The position numbers and the translations under genes are program-made. Below are positions 52,004-61,110 of a DNA stretch of 64,000 bases, one piece after another (positions within the stretch are counted from its first letter, which is position 1; each line of letters opens with the position of its first letter). Origin of the DNA: Hyphomicrobiales bacterium. GTDB taxonomy: Bacteria > Pseudomonadota > Alphaproteobacteria > Rhizobiales > Rhizobiaceae. The stretch is taken from contig UBJO01000004.1 of assembly GCA_900465665.1 (NCBI GenBank), forward strand, positions 29,414 through 93,413, written 5' to 3'. The notes under the pieces are model-generated. The model searched no databases. It was not told the origin of the DNA and was given only the letters and a program-made list of their open reading frames with translations.

Positions 52004-52930
52004 CTATTCGGCCCATTCGGCATCGGCGGTAAAGGCGATCGTTAGCCAGCGATTGGCCCCCTCGCCGCCGATCCGGTCGCCGATATCGTCGCGCAGCGCG
52101 TCCCACTCCTCGATCGTCTTGGCGGGTAGTCCCTCCGGAACGATGAAATAGAGCTCGACCTCGGTCGCCCTGCCGACGCGCGCGACATAGGCGCGATAGG
52201 AGAGGAAGCCAAGGCGCTTGACGGTGTCCGACGCCACCTGGTCGACATGCTCCTGCAGATCGACGGGCGCGATCAGCAGCACCTCGCTCAGCGCTTTCAA
52301 GATCGTGCAGATAGGCAGCGGGATCATGACGAGGCACACGAGGCCGAGCACCACGGGGTCGACATATCGGGCGATCCAGGCCATCGGCGTCGGCAGCACC
52401 GCGAGACCGATCACGAAGGCGACAAGCAACGCAAACGCGATACCGCCGGACATGATCCAGGCCTTGATATCGAGCGCGATGAAATCGGACTTCAGGCTGC
52501 GGTTCAACGCAATGCCGATCGACGCCATGACCACGCAGACGACAAGCGTGGCGCCGGAATAGACGATCGCGGCGCCGAAATGCAGCTCATGCCCGCCATT
52601 GATGACGCTGATGACGGCATTGATCAGCGCGTAGACGGCCACCGTCATCAGCAGGCAACCGTTGAGCAAAAGCACGATGGGCTCCAGATGCCAGAAGCCC
52701 ATGGTGAAGCGATTGCGGATGCGGCCGGACTTGGCATTGCTCTCCGCCGACCGCACGATCAGGCTCGACACCCAGAGCGCAAGCCCGGTCATCGCCGCAT
52801 CGGCCAGCGAATAGACGCCGTCGAAGGCGATGGAAAATGAGCCCGATATGATGCCGAAGACGATGCCGAGAGCCGCCACCACGACGGTCGCTACGATCGA
52901 TATGGTCAAAAAGCGCTGCTCGTTCCGCAT
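52004..52930 (-). CDS. Cation diffusion facilitator (CDF)-family protein, atypical
   Basis: 308 residues, about six membrane helices and a C-terminal cytoplasmic ferredoxin-like domain (about 210-308), as in CDF metal exporters. By eye, the zinc ligands of site A are not all present: the helix-2 motif that is DxxxD in YiiP reads YSLAD, and the helix-5 HxxxD position reads DIKAW. It may move another ion or have lost transport. ATG 52930 is chosen with GGAG upstream. It lies upstream of the decarboxylase operon on the same strand, separated by 146 bp that contain the anaerobox. Confidence 0.8.
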   Translation of the reverse strand: MRNEQRFLTISIVATVVVAALGIVFGIISGSFSIAFDGVYSLADAAMTGLALWVSSLIVRSAESNAKSGRIRNRFTMGFWHLEPIVLLLNGCLLMTVAVYALINAVISVINGGHELHFGAAIVYSGATLVVCVVMASIGIALNRSLKSDFIALDIKAWIMSGGIAFALLVAFVIGLAVLPTPMAWIARYVDPVVLGLVCLVMIPLPICTILKALSEVLLIAPVDLQEHVDQVASDTVKRLGFLSYRAYVARVGRATEVELYFIVPEGLPAKTIEEWDALRDDIGDRIGGEGANRWLTIAFTADAEWAE

Positions 52931-53013
52931 CACTGTCTCCGCTTGTCTGCCCATCTCATTTTAGCGCGTTCACACGAATGGTGAAGGCTTCAGGCGTGGC
53001 GGCGTACTACGCA

Positions 53014-53027
53014 TTGATCCGGATTGC
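53014..53027. promoter_or_regulatory. Weak FNR-like half-site upstream of the antiporter gene
   Basis: TTGAT-CCGG-ATTGC keeps one half of the anaerobox and two of five bases in the other. It is 113 bp before the ATG at 53140, but no good -10 follows at the expected distance. Confidence 0.25.
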
Positions 53028-53139
53028 GAGCCCTGCGGATTGGGAAGAGGATGCCCGTGGCCGCACAAGCCGGGACGCTATCCCGGACCATCCGACGGCT
53101 ATCGTCCACAGCGGTGAACCGATCTTCGGGAGGGATTTC

Positions 53140-54507
53140 ATGACGACCTCGCAGAACGGCAAAAGCCTCGGGCTCGCCGCCTGTACCGCCATCGTCGTCG
53201 GCAACATGGTCGGGTCTGGCTTCTATCTGTCGCCGGCCGCGGTCGCCCCTTATGGCAATCTGGCGATCCTGGTGTGGATGATCATGGGTTCAGGTGCGAT
53301 CTGCCTTGGTCTCACCTTCGCGCGGCTTGCCGGCATGGTGCCGGCCGTTGGCGGTCCCTACGCCTATACGCGGCTTGCCTATGGCGATTTCGCCGGCTTT
53401 CTCATCGCCTGGGGTTACTGGATTTCGATCTGGTCGTCGCTTCCCGTCATCGCCATCGCCTTTACCGGCGTGATGATCGATCTCTTCCCCGCGCTCGGCA
53501 ACCGGCTGACGGCAACGATCCTGACGCTCGGCGTCATCTGGACGATCGTGCTCGTCAACCTGCGCGGCGTCCACGCGGCCGGGCTCTTCGCGCAGGTGAC
53601 GACCTATGCCAAGCTCATCCCCTTCGGCGCCGTCGCCATCATCGGTCTCCTCTATATCGACACCTCGCATTTCGCCGAATTCAACCCCAGCGGCCAGTCA
53701 CTGCTGCAATCCTTCGCGGCCCTGGCGCCGCTGACCATGTTTGCCTATCTGGGTCTGGAATCGGCCACCGTTCCCGCTGGCGATGTCCGAGACGCGCGCC
53801 GAACAATCCCCCGTTCGACCGTGCTCGGTATCTCCATCGCCGCGGCTCTTTATGTGCTTGGCACCGTCGTCGTGATGGGCGTCGTGCCGCGCCCGCAACT
53901 CATCCACTCCGTCGCCCCCTTCTCGGAAGCGGCGGGGCTGATGTGGGGGCGTGGCGGCGAACTGGCAATCTCGATCGCGGTGGTGATCTCCTCGATCGGC
54001 GCGCTGAACGGCTGGACGCTGCTGATGGGCCAGGTGCCGATGGCCGCCGCCCGCGATGGATTGTTTCCGCCGCTCTTCGCCCGCCTCTCCAGCCGCGGCG
54101 TGCCTGCCATCGGCATGGTGGTCTCGGCCACCTTCGCGACCTTGCTCGTCCTCGTGCAGGCGGTCGGCTCCGATAGCTTTGCGGCGGTCTACCGGCTGAT
54201 GGTGGGGCTGAGCACGATGACCGCAGTCGTCCCCTACGCCTTCTGCGCGCTCGCCGGCACCCTTGTCGCCTCGCGGCTGAGCAACGGGCAAAAGACGCCC
54301 CGCGTCACCGTCATCGAATTGATCGCCTTCCTCTTTGCCATGTTCACGCTCTATGGCTCGGGCGCCGAGCCGGTGCTCTATGGCATGGTCCTCCTGATGC
54401 TCGGCATTCCCGTCTATGTCTGGCAACGGCGAAACGGCGATGTCACGCGCACGCAAAGCGTCGAAACGCAAAACGGGGCGCCGATACGCCCCGCTGCCTC
54501 GCTATAA
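53140..54507 (+). CDS. APC-family antiporter, AdiC/ArcD-like
   Basis: 455 residues, about twelve helices, with the APC start LGLAACTAIVVGNMVGSGFYLSPAAVAPYG and the GPYAYTRLAYGDFAGF block. The start is ATG 53140 after GGGAGGG; upstream in-frame sequence is not conserved-looking. Its position facing arcC-arcB-arcA suggests arginine/ornithine exchange for the deiminase pathway, but arginine/agmatine exchange for the decarboxylase is equally possible. It is convergent with arcC. Confidence 0.87.
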   Translation: MTTSQNGKSLGLAACTAIVVGNMVGSGFYLSPAAVAPYGNLAILVWMIMGSGAICLGLTFARLAGMVPAVGGPYAYTRLAYGDFAGFLIAWGYWISIWSSLPVIAIAFTGVMIDLFPALGNRLTATILTLGVIWTIVLVNLRGVHAAGLFAQVTTYAKLIPFGAVAIIGLLYIDTSHFAEFNPSGQSLLQSFAALAPLTMFAYLGLESATVPAGDVRDARRTIPRSTVLGISIAAALYVLGTVVVMGVVPRPQLIHSVAPFSEAAGLMWGRGGELAISIAVVISSIGALNGWTLLMGQVPMAAARDGLFPPLFARLSSRGVPAIGMVVSATFATLLVLVQAVGSDSFAAVYRLMVGLSTMTAVVPYAFCALAGTLVASRLSNGQKTPRVTVIELIAFLFAMFTLYGSGAEPVLYGMVLLMLGIPVYVWQRRNGDVTRTQSVETQNGAPIRPAASL

Positions 54508-54534
54508 TCCTCGTGCTACTTCGGGTCCGCCCAT

Positions 54535-55473
54535 TCAACCGTGCCAGCTTAGCCCACCGAAGCGGCCATCGATGATCGTGCCCAGCTCGCCCCGCACCAT
54601 GCCGGCAATATCCGCAAGCGCCCCGATCGCCGCCGCCTTGCCCGTCGTCTCGGCGAAATGGCAGGCGGCATCGACCTTCGGCCCCATGGAGCCCGCCGGA
54701 AAGTCGAACTGCTTCATGTCGCCGGGACGGGCCTTGTGGATCGCCTTTTGCGACGGCTTGCCCCAATCGAGGCAGACGGCCGGTGCGTCGGTCGCCATGA
54801 TCAGCAGATCGGCGCCGATCTCGCGCGCCAGCAGCTCCGAGCAGAGGTCCTTGTCGATGACGGCTTCGACGCCAACCAGGTGGCGCTCCTTGCCCTTCTC
54901 GTACATGGTGGGAATCCCGCCGCCGCCGGCGCAGATGACGATAGTGCGCTGCTCGAGCAGCCAGCGCACCGGCCGGATCTCGAAGATACGCTTGGGAAGC
55001 GGTGAGGCAACGACCCGGCGCCACTTGTCGCCATCCTGCTTGAACACCCAGTTCTTTTCAGAGCGGATGCGATCGGCATCCGCCTTCTCGTAAACAGGGC
55101 CGACGAACTTCGTGGGGTTCGTAAAGCCCGGATCGTCGGCATCGACCTCGACCATGGTGAGCAGCGTCGCCAGCGGCTGCTCGAAAGGCAGCACATTGCC
55201 GAGTTCCTGCTCCAGCATGTAGCCGATCATCCCCTCCGTCTCGGCACCGAGCACGTCGAGCGGATAGGCCTCGTCCGGCTTGTAGGCGGCGCCCTGCAGC
55301 GCAAGCAAGCCGACCTGCGGACCATTGCCATGGGTGACGATGAGCTGATGCTCGGCGGCCAGCGGCGCAATCGCCTCGGCCGCCACCCGCGTGTTGCGTC
55401 TCTGAACATCCGCGGTCATCGCTTCCCCGCGCCGGAGAAGAGCGTTGCCGCCAAGCGCGATGACGATCCGCAT
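54535..55473 (-). CDS. arcC: Carbamate kinase
   Basis: The 312-residue enzyme transfers phosphate from carbamoyl phosphate to ADP, giving ATP, ammonia and CO2, the last step of the arginine deiminase pathway. Motifs: [17 protein letters not shown] at the start, [10 protein letters not shown], and [10 protein letters not shown]. Start at ATG 55473 with GGGAG upstream. Its ATG is one base from the arcB stop codon. The product order arcA-arcB-arcC matches the pathway. Confidence 0.95.
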   Translation of the reverse strand: MRIVIALGGNALLRRGEAMTADVQRRNTRVAAEAIAPLAAEHQLIVTHGNGPQVGLLALQGAAYKPDEAYPLDVLGAETEGMIGYMLEQELGNVLPFEQPLATLLTMVEVDADDPGFTNPTKFVGPVYEKADADRIRSEKNWVFKQDGDKWRRVVASPLPKRIFEIRPVRWLLEQRTIVICAGGGGIPTMYEKGKERHLVGVEAVIDKDLCSELLAREIGADLLIMATDAPAVCLDWGKPSQKAIHKARPGDMKQFDFPAGSMGPKVDAACHFAETTGKAAAIGALADIAGMVRGELGTIIDGRFGGLSWHG

Positions 55474-55474
55474 C

Positions 55475-56479
55475 CTAGTCTCCCAATGTCGCGACAAGCA
55501 GCGCCTTGATCGTGTGCAGCCGGTTCTCCGCCTGCTCGAAGGCGACGTTGGCCTCGGATTCGAACACCTCGCCGGTCACCTCCAGGCCATTGCTCATGCC
55601 GTAATCCTCGGCAATTTGCTTGCCCAGTGTGGTCTCCGTGTCGTGGAAGGCCGGCAGGCAATGCATGAACTTGGTCTGCGGATTGCCGCTCGCCTTCATC
55701 AGCGCTTCGTTGACCTGATAGGGCGTCAACAGCTTGATGCGCTCGCGCCAGACATCCTTCGGCTCGCCCATCGACACCCAGACGTCGGTGTGAATGAAAT
55801 CGACGCCCTTCACCGCCTCCATCGGATCGTCGGTGATCAGAAGCCGCGCGCCGGATCGCTCCTGCAATTCCCTCGCGATCTTGATGTATTCCTCGGCCGG
55901 CCACAGCGATTTCGGCCCGCAGATCCTGACATCCATGCCCATCAGGCAGCCCACGATCAGCAGCGAATGGCCCATGTTCGAGCGCGTGTCGCCGATATAG
56001 GCGTATTTGATGTCGGCGATCGGCTTGTCGGCATGTTCGCGCATGGTCATCACGTCGGCGATCATCTGCGTCGGATGGTATTCGTCCGTTAGGCCATTAT
56101 AGACAGGCACGCCGGCATAGCGCGCCAGCGTCTCCACCCCCTGCTGCGCCGAACCCCGATATTCGATCGCATCATACATGCGGCCGAGCACGCGCGCCGT
56201 GTCCTTGAAGGATTCCTTGTGGCCGATCTGCGAGCCGGACGGATCGAGATAGGTCACGTTCGCCCCCTGGTCCGAGCAGGCGACTTCGAAGGCGCACCGG
56301 GTGCGCGTCGAGGTCTTTTCGAAAATCAGGCAGATCTCCTTGCCCTTCAGGTGCTGCTGCTCGGTGCGGGCATATTTGGCCCGCTTCAGATCGCGCGCGA
56401 GATCGAGAAGATAGCGGAATTCGCGTGGCGTATAATCCTGCACGGTCAGAAGCGAACGGTTGCGCAGATTGAAGCTCAT
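55475..56479 (-). CDS. arcB: Ornithine carbamoyltransferase, catabolic type
   Basis: 334 residues. Carbamoyl-phosphate site STRTRCAF ([13 protein letters not shown]), ornithine site motifs, and the HCLPAFHD block with the catalytic Cys. The N-terminus [11 protein letters not shown] and the length match catabolic (ArcB) rather than anabolic enzymes. It converts citrulline and phosphate to ornithine and carbamoyl phosphate. It lies 37 bp after arcA and directly before arcC. Confidence 0.95.
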   Translation of the reverse strand: MSFNLRNRSLLTVQDYTPREFRYLLDLARDLKRAKYARTEQQHLKGKEICLIFEKTSTRTRCAFEVACSDQGANVTYLDPSGSQIGHKESFKDTARVLGRMYDAIEYRGSAQQGVETLARYAGVPVYNGLTDEYHPTQMIADVMTMREHADKPIADIKYAYIGDTRSNMGHSLLIVGCLMGMDVRICGPKSLWPAEEYIKIARELQERSGARLLITDDPMEAVKGVDFIHTDVWVSMGEPKDVWRERIKLLTPYQVNEALMKASGNPQTKFMHCLPAFHDTETTLGKQIAEDYGMSNGLEVTGEVFESEANVAFEQAENRLHTIKALLVATLGD

Positions 56480-56516
56480 GGTCTTGCTCCGTAGGGCTGT
56501 TTCAGGATGTCTGCTA

Positions 56517-57746
56517 TCAATAGGCGGGGTCGCGCCAGATCGGGCATGTCATGCAGTGCCCGCCGCCACGACCGCGGCCGAGTTCGGAACCGCGAACGGT
56601 GATGACCTCGATGCCCGCCTTGCGAAGAAGCGTATTGGTGTAGGTGTTGCGGTCGTAGCCGACCACGACGCCGGGCTCGAGGGCGACGACGTTGTTGCCG
56701 TCGTCCCACTGCTCGCGTTCGGCCTGGTAGGCGTTGCCGCCTGTTTCCACGACCCTGAGCTTGCCGACTCCAAGCGCCTTGGCGACGATATCGAGCATCG
56801 GCTCCGTCTCCGGATGAATGTCGAAATTGCCGTCGTCATCGGTCTGCACCATGCTGTAGCAGCGGATCTGATCGACGACCTCTGCAAAGAGCGTCACCAC
56901 ATCGCGGTCGCAGAAGCTGAAGACCGTGTCGAGATGCATGGCCGCCCGGCTCTTCGGCATCAGGCAGCCGATGACCCTGGTAACCGCCTTGTTCTTGAAC
57001 AGAGCGCGCGCCACCTGGCCAACCGCCTGATAGGTGGTGCGCTCGCCCATGCCGATCAGAACGGTGCCGTTTCCGATCGGCATGACGTCGCCGCCCTCGA
57101 TCGAGGCGTTGGCGAAATCCTCGTCGCTGTCGCCCCACCAGATCTTGAAATCGCCGTCGCGGAACGTCGGATGAAACTTGTAGACCGCGCGCTGGATCAG
57201 CGTCTCGGGCTGCCGCGCCGGCCAGAACATCGGATTGCAGGTCACGCCATTATAGATCCAGCAGGAGGGATCGCGCTGGAACAGCGTGTTCGGGATAGGC
57301 GGAATGACGAACTCGGTCTCCGACAGCGCGCTCAGCATCAGCGTCTTCGCCTTGACGTCGGGAAGGTCGGAGATCGCGATGCCGCCGATCATGAAGGCCG
57401 CGAGCTGTGTCGCCGGCATCTCGTCGAGCCAGGGCCGCACCGCCTCGGCGATCTGCGAGCCGAGAACATTCGGCGTGATGCGGCGATCGAGCACGAAGTC
57501 GCGCGCCGGCTTGTCCACCAGGGTCTGCGCCAGCATGTCGTGCAGCTCGAGAACCTCGACGCCACGCTCCTGCATCTTCAGCACAAAGTCGTAATGATCC
57601 TTCTGCGCCTCGTGAACCCAGAGCACGTCGTCGAAGAGAAGATCATGGCAATTGCCCGGCGTCAGCCGCTGATGGGCGAGCGACGGTCGGCAGACCATCA
57701 CCGTTCTGAGCTTCCCGACTTCCGAATGAACCCCAAAACCGCGCAT
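56517..57746 (-). CDS. arcA: Arginine deiminase
   Basis: 409 residues. Hydrolyses arginine to citrulline and ammonia. Catalytic features: FQRDPSCW, the His/Asp region [12 protein letters not shown], and the C-terminal nucleophile Cys398 in [17 protein letters not shown] 57746 has GGAGGAG upstream; the longer frame lacks a site. First gene of arcABC. A FNR/FixK-type box lies 88-101 bp upstream, as in other bacteria where the pathway supplies ATP without oxygen. Confidence 0.95.
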   Translation of the reverse strand: MRGFGVHSEVGKLRTVMVCRPSLAHQRLTPGNCHDLLFDDVLWVHEAQKDHYDFVLKMQERGVEVLELHDMLAQTLVDKPARDFVLDRRITPNVLGSQIAEAVRPWLDEMPATQLAAFMIGGIAISDLPDVKAKTLMLSALSETEFVIPPIPNTLFQRDPSCWIYNGVTCNPMFWPARQPETLIQRAVYKFHPTFRDGDFKIWWGDSDEDFANASIEGGDVMPIGNGTVLIGMGERTTYQAVGQVARALFKNKAVTRVIGCLMPKSRAAMHLDTVFSFCDRDVVTLFAEVVDQIRCYSMVQTDDDGNFDIHPETEPMLDIVAKALGVGKLRVVETGGNAYQAEREQWDDGNNVVALEPGVVVGYDRNTYTNTLLRKAGIEVITVRGSELGRGRGGGHCMTCPIWRDPAY

Positions 57747-57804
57747 CGCGCTCTCCTCCAAGCTGCCTGGGATAGCGATCGCCCTGCTACCCATGGATGG
57801 GATG

Positions 57805-57847
57805 AGCCTAACGGGACGGGTTCGGCCGTGTCATTGATCGCAAACAA
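57805..57847 (-). promoter_or_regulatory. FNR/FixK-type box with weak -10 upstream of arcA
   Basis: TTGAT-CGCA-AACAA (57834-57847) matches the anaerobox at nine of ten specified bases. On the minus strand TAGGCT (57810-57805) is centred 33 bp away and could serve as a weak, activator-dependent -10, giving a start near 57799. Confidence 0.65.
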
Positions 57848-57894
57848 TGCGCTAAGCGGTATTGCTGGTCAGGAGGCCATCGCGAAGGCCGCGG

Positions 57895-58245
57895 TCATTC
57901 CACGTAGAAGACGAGGTTGCCGTTGCGCGCCCGCGTGACCCACTCGATATCATCAGGCGTCAGCTTCTTCGCCTTCAGCTGTTCGACCAGCCACTTGTTG
58001 GATCGCGCAGCCGCCCGAACGGCTTTCACCTCATCCGGCTTGCCCGGCTGATGCAGCGCGCCGGTTTCGATCGCCGTGCGATAGCTGACGACCGAGAACC
58101 GCTTGCCGTGATAGATCTTCACCGCATCGGGCAAGTTTTCGGCCCAGTTCATGCGCCGATATTCCTTGCGATCCTGTTGCGCACCGACAGGTGCCGCCAT
58201 CACGGCGGCGATCGCAATACCTGTCGCAAGAACCAGCTTTCTCAT
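57895..58245 (-). CDS. Small secreted hypothetical protein
   Basis: The 116-residue precursor has a signal peptide (RKLVLATGIAIAAVMAAPVGAQ). The mature part is basic and contains a KLTPDDIEWVTRARNGNLVFYVE end, reminiscent of small periplasmic stress proteins. GGAG lies seven bases before the ATG. It ends 47 bp from the arcA anaerobox and diverges from the FixJ-like gene. Confidence 0.7.
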   Translation of the reverse strand: MRKLVLATGIAIAAVMAAPVGAQQDRKEYRRMNWAENLPDAVKIYHGKRFSVVSYRTAIETGALHQPGKPDEVKAVRAAARSNKWLVEQLKAKKLTPDDIEWVTRARNGNLVFYVE

Positions 58246-58394
58246 CGTAGGGGCTCCATCGAGAATTGGGGGCGCGAATTGGGGAAAGTCCCGCGATGAT
58301 AGGCCGTCCGGGGATAACCGGCATTGAGCCGGATCAACGCATCCAGACGCTTGAGACGTCCGACATCAATGTTTTCAACGTGTCGGCTACCACA

Positions 58395-58414
58395 GATGTT
58401 ACGCGATGCTACGC
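58395..58414 (+). promoter_or_regulatory. Tandem-decamer motif (copy e), upstream of the FixJ-like gene
   Basis: Reads GATGTTACGC-GATGCTACGC, 100-119 bp before the ATG at 58514. Two near-identical decamers; near-twin of copy d. Suggests autoregulation if the FixJ-like protein binds it. Confidence 0.6.
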
Positions 58415-58513
58415 CTGAAGAGCGCAGTGTAGTGGTAATATACAGTCAGTGAGAGAGTGGACAGGGGAACCGCGCTCTCGCGCTTTCGTTGCATTTGAGG
58501 GAGAGTTTACTCG

Positions 58514-59182
58514 ATGGCGAATGACCTGACCGTGCACCTCGTCGACGACCAAGAGATACCGCGGCGATCCCTGACGTTCCTGCTGATATCCTCGGGCTTC
58601 GCGGTTCGCGCCTATGAGAGCGCGTCGGCGTTTCTGGATCAGTTGCCCGTCTCCGGCAGGGCATGCCTCGTCAAGGTCACGCGGATGTCCTGCACGGACG
58701 GGCTGCAACTGCTGGAGCGACTGAATGCGCTCAACGCAAACATCCCCACGATCCTCGTCGGCGGCGACGGAGACGTGGAGACGGCCGTGCAGGCGATGAA
58801 GGCGGGTGCGGCCGACTTCATCAAGAAGCCGTTCGAGGACCAGGCGCTGATCGCCGCGATCAACCAGGCCACATCGCGTCGTACGCCCCCCTCGCCCACA
58901 CCAGTCGACACCGAAATGGTCGCCAATCGACTGCGGCAGCTGACCGAGCGCGAGCACCAGGTTCTGGCCGCTGTTCTTGATGGTCTGCAGAACAAGATGA
59001 TTGCCTTCAACCTCGGCATTAGCGCGCGAACGGTCGAGGTTCATCGCGCCAACGTCATGGCGAAAATGGAGGCGCGCAACCTCGCCGAACTGCTGCGCAT
59101 GGTCTTGACGTCAGGCGGCATGCCGCAACCCGCAGCACCTCGCAGCCCGGCTCTACCAGCGGTACCGGTCAGGCTACTTTAA
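58514..59182 (+). CDS. FixJ-like LuxR-type regulator lacking the phosphoacceptor Asp
   Basis: 222 residues. The N-terminal receiver starts NDLTVHLVDDQEIPRRSL like FixJ and keeps the acidic pair (D11-D12) and the late Lys (KKPFED). The FixJ segment VTDLRMPD is replaced by VKVTRMSC, so the phosphorylated Asp is Val55, and the switch Thr of ITGHGD is Gly. The C-terminal HTH (LTEREHQVLAAVLDG...GISARTVEVHRANVMAKM) is very FixJ-like. It should therefore act without phosphorylation. No FixL-type kinase is in the window. Confidence 0.88.
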   Translation: MANDLTVHLVDDQEIPRRSLTFLLISSGFAVRAYESASAFLDQLPVSGRACLVKVTRMSCTDGLQLLERLNALNANIPTILVGGDGDVETAVQAMKAGAADFIKKPFEDQALIAAINQATSRRTPPSPTPVDTEMVANRLRQLTEREHQVLAAVLDGLQNKMIAFNLGISARTVEVHRANVMAKMEARNLAELLRMVLTSGGMPQPAAPRSPALPAVPVRLL

Positions 59183-59280
59183 GCTGCGTTCGACAAAGTC
59201 ATTGAAACCACACATGGTTATGGGATATGCTCCATTAGTAGAGACTAAAGATGATTGCGTGATCGTGTCGGAGGGGCATC

Positions 59281-61077
59281 ATGAGTAGCGCAAAGGTCGA
59301 GTTTTCGGGCGAACCAGGACCTAAACCGGACGATATCCTCCAGCAACTCGAGCGTGTTCTCGCCAGCGACGAGTTTCATTCCCCCGAGCGTGGCCGGAAG
59401 TTCCTGCGCTTCGTGGTCACCGAGACCCTGGAGGGACGCGCCCAGTTCCTCAAGGCCTTCACCATCGCCAATGAAATCTTCGGCAGGCAGAGTTCGTTCG
59501 ACGCACAGAACGACCCCGTCGTCAGAATAGAAGCCGGTCGCATTCGCCGTGGCCTCGAGCGCTATTATCTCGTCGCCGGGCAGTCCGATCCGATCGTGAT
59601 CACCATTCCCAAGGGCGGCTACGTCCCGCATTTCGACTATGCCGAGCCATCGCATCCATCCGCCGCTCCGGCCCCTCGTTCCGAGCCCGCGACGGCACGC
59701 GCACCGGCCGATCGCAAGACGAGAGATACCAGATCATTCGCCGCTTTTGCCTTTGGCGCCACACTCCTGATCGCCGCGACAGCCGGTTACCTCCTTTGGC
59801 CGGCGGGCTTGCTAACCGGCCGGGCCGGAACGCAGCAATCCCCGGTCGCGGATACCTCCAACCCGATGATCGTCGTCGAAAACTTCCAATCGGATGGAGA
59901 AGAAGGCGCCACCGCCGATATCGCCCAGGGGTTGAGGGACGAGATCATCGGTCAGCTCGCAACCTTCGACGACATCATCGTCGTCGCCGACCCATCGAGG
60001 GCCAAGGACGGCAACCTGCACGGCTTTGCCTTGCAGGGCAGCGTGCAGCGCGATGGCAACAGGCTGCGCTCCATATCGAGGCTGATCCGGCGCTCCGATG
60101 CTGCTGTCATCTGGGCGAACAATTACGACGCCGATCTTGGCGCCAAGAGCATCCTGCAGATCCAGGCCGATATCGGACAGGATATCGCGGTGTCGGTGGC
60201 CCAGCCCTATGGCGCGATCTTCGTCACCGATACCGACAAGATCGCCGAACCGTCCTTGAGCGAAATGGGCGGCGCCTACGACTGCACGCTCGCCTATTAC
60301 AGCTATCGCCGGGGAATGGACGCAAAAAGCCATGCCGCCGCCCGCGATTGCCTTCTTCGCGCAACCGCGCGCTTCCCAAACAACGCGACATCCTGGGCAC
60401 TGCTATCGCTTGTCTATCTCGGTGAAATCCGGTTCCGCTACAAGCTCGGCGCGCGGCCAACACCCGACACCATGACGCTGGCGACGAAGGCAGCGGAGCG
60501 CGCCACGGCAATCGCTCCAAACAATACCCGCGCGCTGCAGGCGGCGATGCTGGTCAGCTTCTTCACCAACGATATCGACAAGGCGCTGAAACTCGGCGCC
60601 GCCGCCTATGCCGCCAACGCCAACGACACCGAGGTCGCCGGCGAATACGGCCTACGGCTGGCCATGTCCGGAAAGTGGCAATCCGGCTGCGAACTCGTCT
60701 CCCGCGCCGTCAACAAGGATGCCGGCCCCAAGGGATATTACGAAGTCGGCATGGCGCTTTGCGCCTTCATGCGTGGTGACCTGCAGGCGGCCGAGCTTTG
60801 GTCGCGTATGTCTGACCTGGAGTACAACCCGATGCACCGCCTGGTTCTGCTCTCCATCCTTGGAGCGGAAGGCAAGACCGAAGAAGCCGCGCAACTGAGA
60901 GACTGGCTGAACGCCCACGCGCCCGAGATGATGAAGAACGTCCGGGATGAGCTGTCTCGACGCATGCAGCGCCCGGAAGATCTGGAGCGGATGCTGACCG
61001 GCCTGCGCGCGGTGGGCGTCGGCAACGAGATGGCCGGCCTCAGCCCCGAGCGCCCGAACGTAAACGGCCCAAAGTGA
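59281..61077 (+). CDS. Rhizobial adenylate-cyclase-like membrane protein with TPR-like C-terminus
   Basis: 598 residues. The N-terminal domain (1-125: RGRKFLRFVVTETLEGRA, DPVVRIEAGRIRRGLERYYL, ITIPKGGYVP) is shared by many rhizobial proteins annotated as adenylate cyclase or TolB/CadC-like, though no cyclase catalytic domain is visible. One membrane helix (about 155-175) follows, then a TolB-N-like region (FALQGSVQRDGNRLRSISRLIR) and TPR-like helices to the end. The N-terminus may bind DNA or sense a signal, as in CadC-type one-component regulators. It is convergent with a shorter paralogue at 61111-62085. Confidence 0.75.
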   Translation: MSSAKVEFSGEPGPKPDDILQQLERVLASDEFHSPERGRKFLRFVVTETLEGRAQFLKAFTIANEIFGRQSSFDAQNDPVVRIEAGRIRRGLERYYLVAGQSDPIVITIPKGGYVPHFDYAEPSHPSAAPAPRSEPATARAPADRKTRDTRSFAAFAFGATLLIAATAGYLLWPAGLLTGRAGTQQSPVADTSNPMIVVENFQSDGEEGATADIAQGLRDEIIGQLATFDDIIVVADPSRAKDGNLHGFALQGSVQRDGNRLRSISRLIRRSDAAVIWANNYDADLGAKSILQIQADIGQDIAVSVAQPYGAIFVTDTDKIAEPSLSEMGGAYDCTLAYYSYRRGMDAKSHAAARDCLLRATARFPNNATSWALLSLVYLGEIRFRYKLGARPTPDTMTLATKAAERATAIAPNNTRALQAAMLVSFFTNDIDKALKLGAAAYAANANDTEVAGEYGLRLAMSGKWQSGCELVSRAVNKDAGPKGYYEVGMALCAFMRGDLQAAELWSRMSDLEYNPMHRLVLLSILGAEGKTEEAAQLRDWLNAHAPEMMKNVRDELSRRMQRPEDLERMLTGLRAVGVGNEMAGLSPERPNVNGPK

Positions 61078-61110
61078 ACCGACAGAGCGTGATCGGCCAA
61101 GCGGACATTG

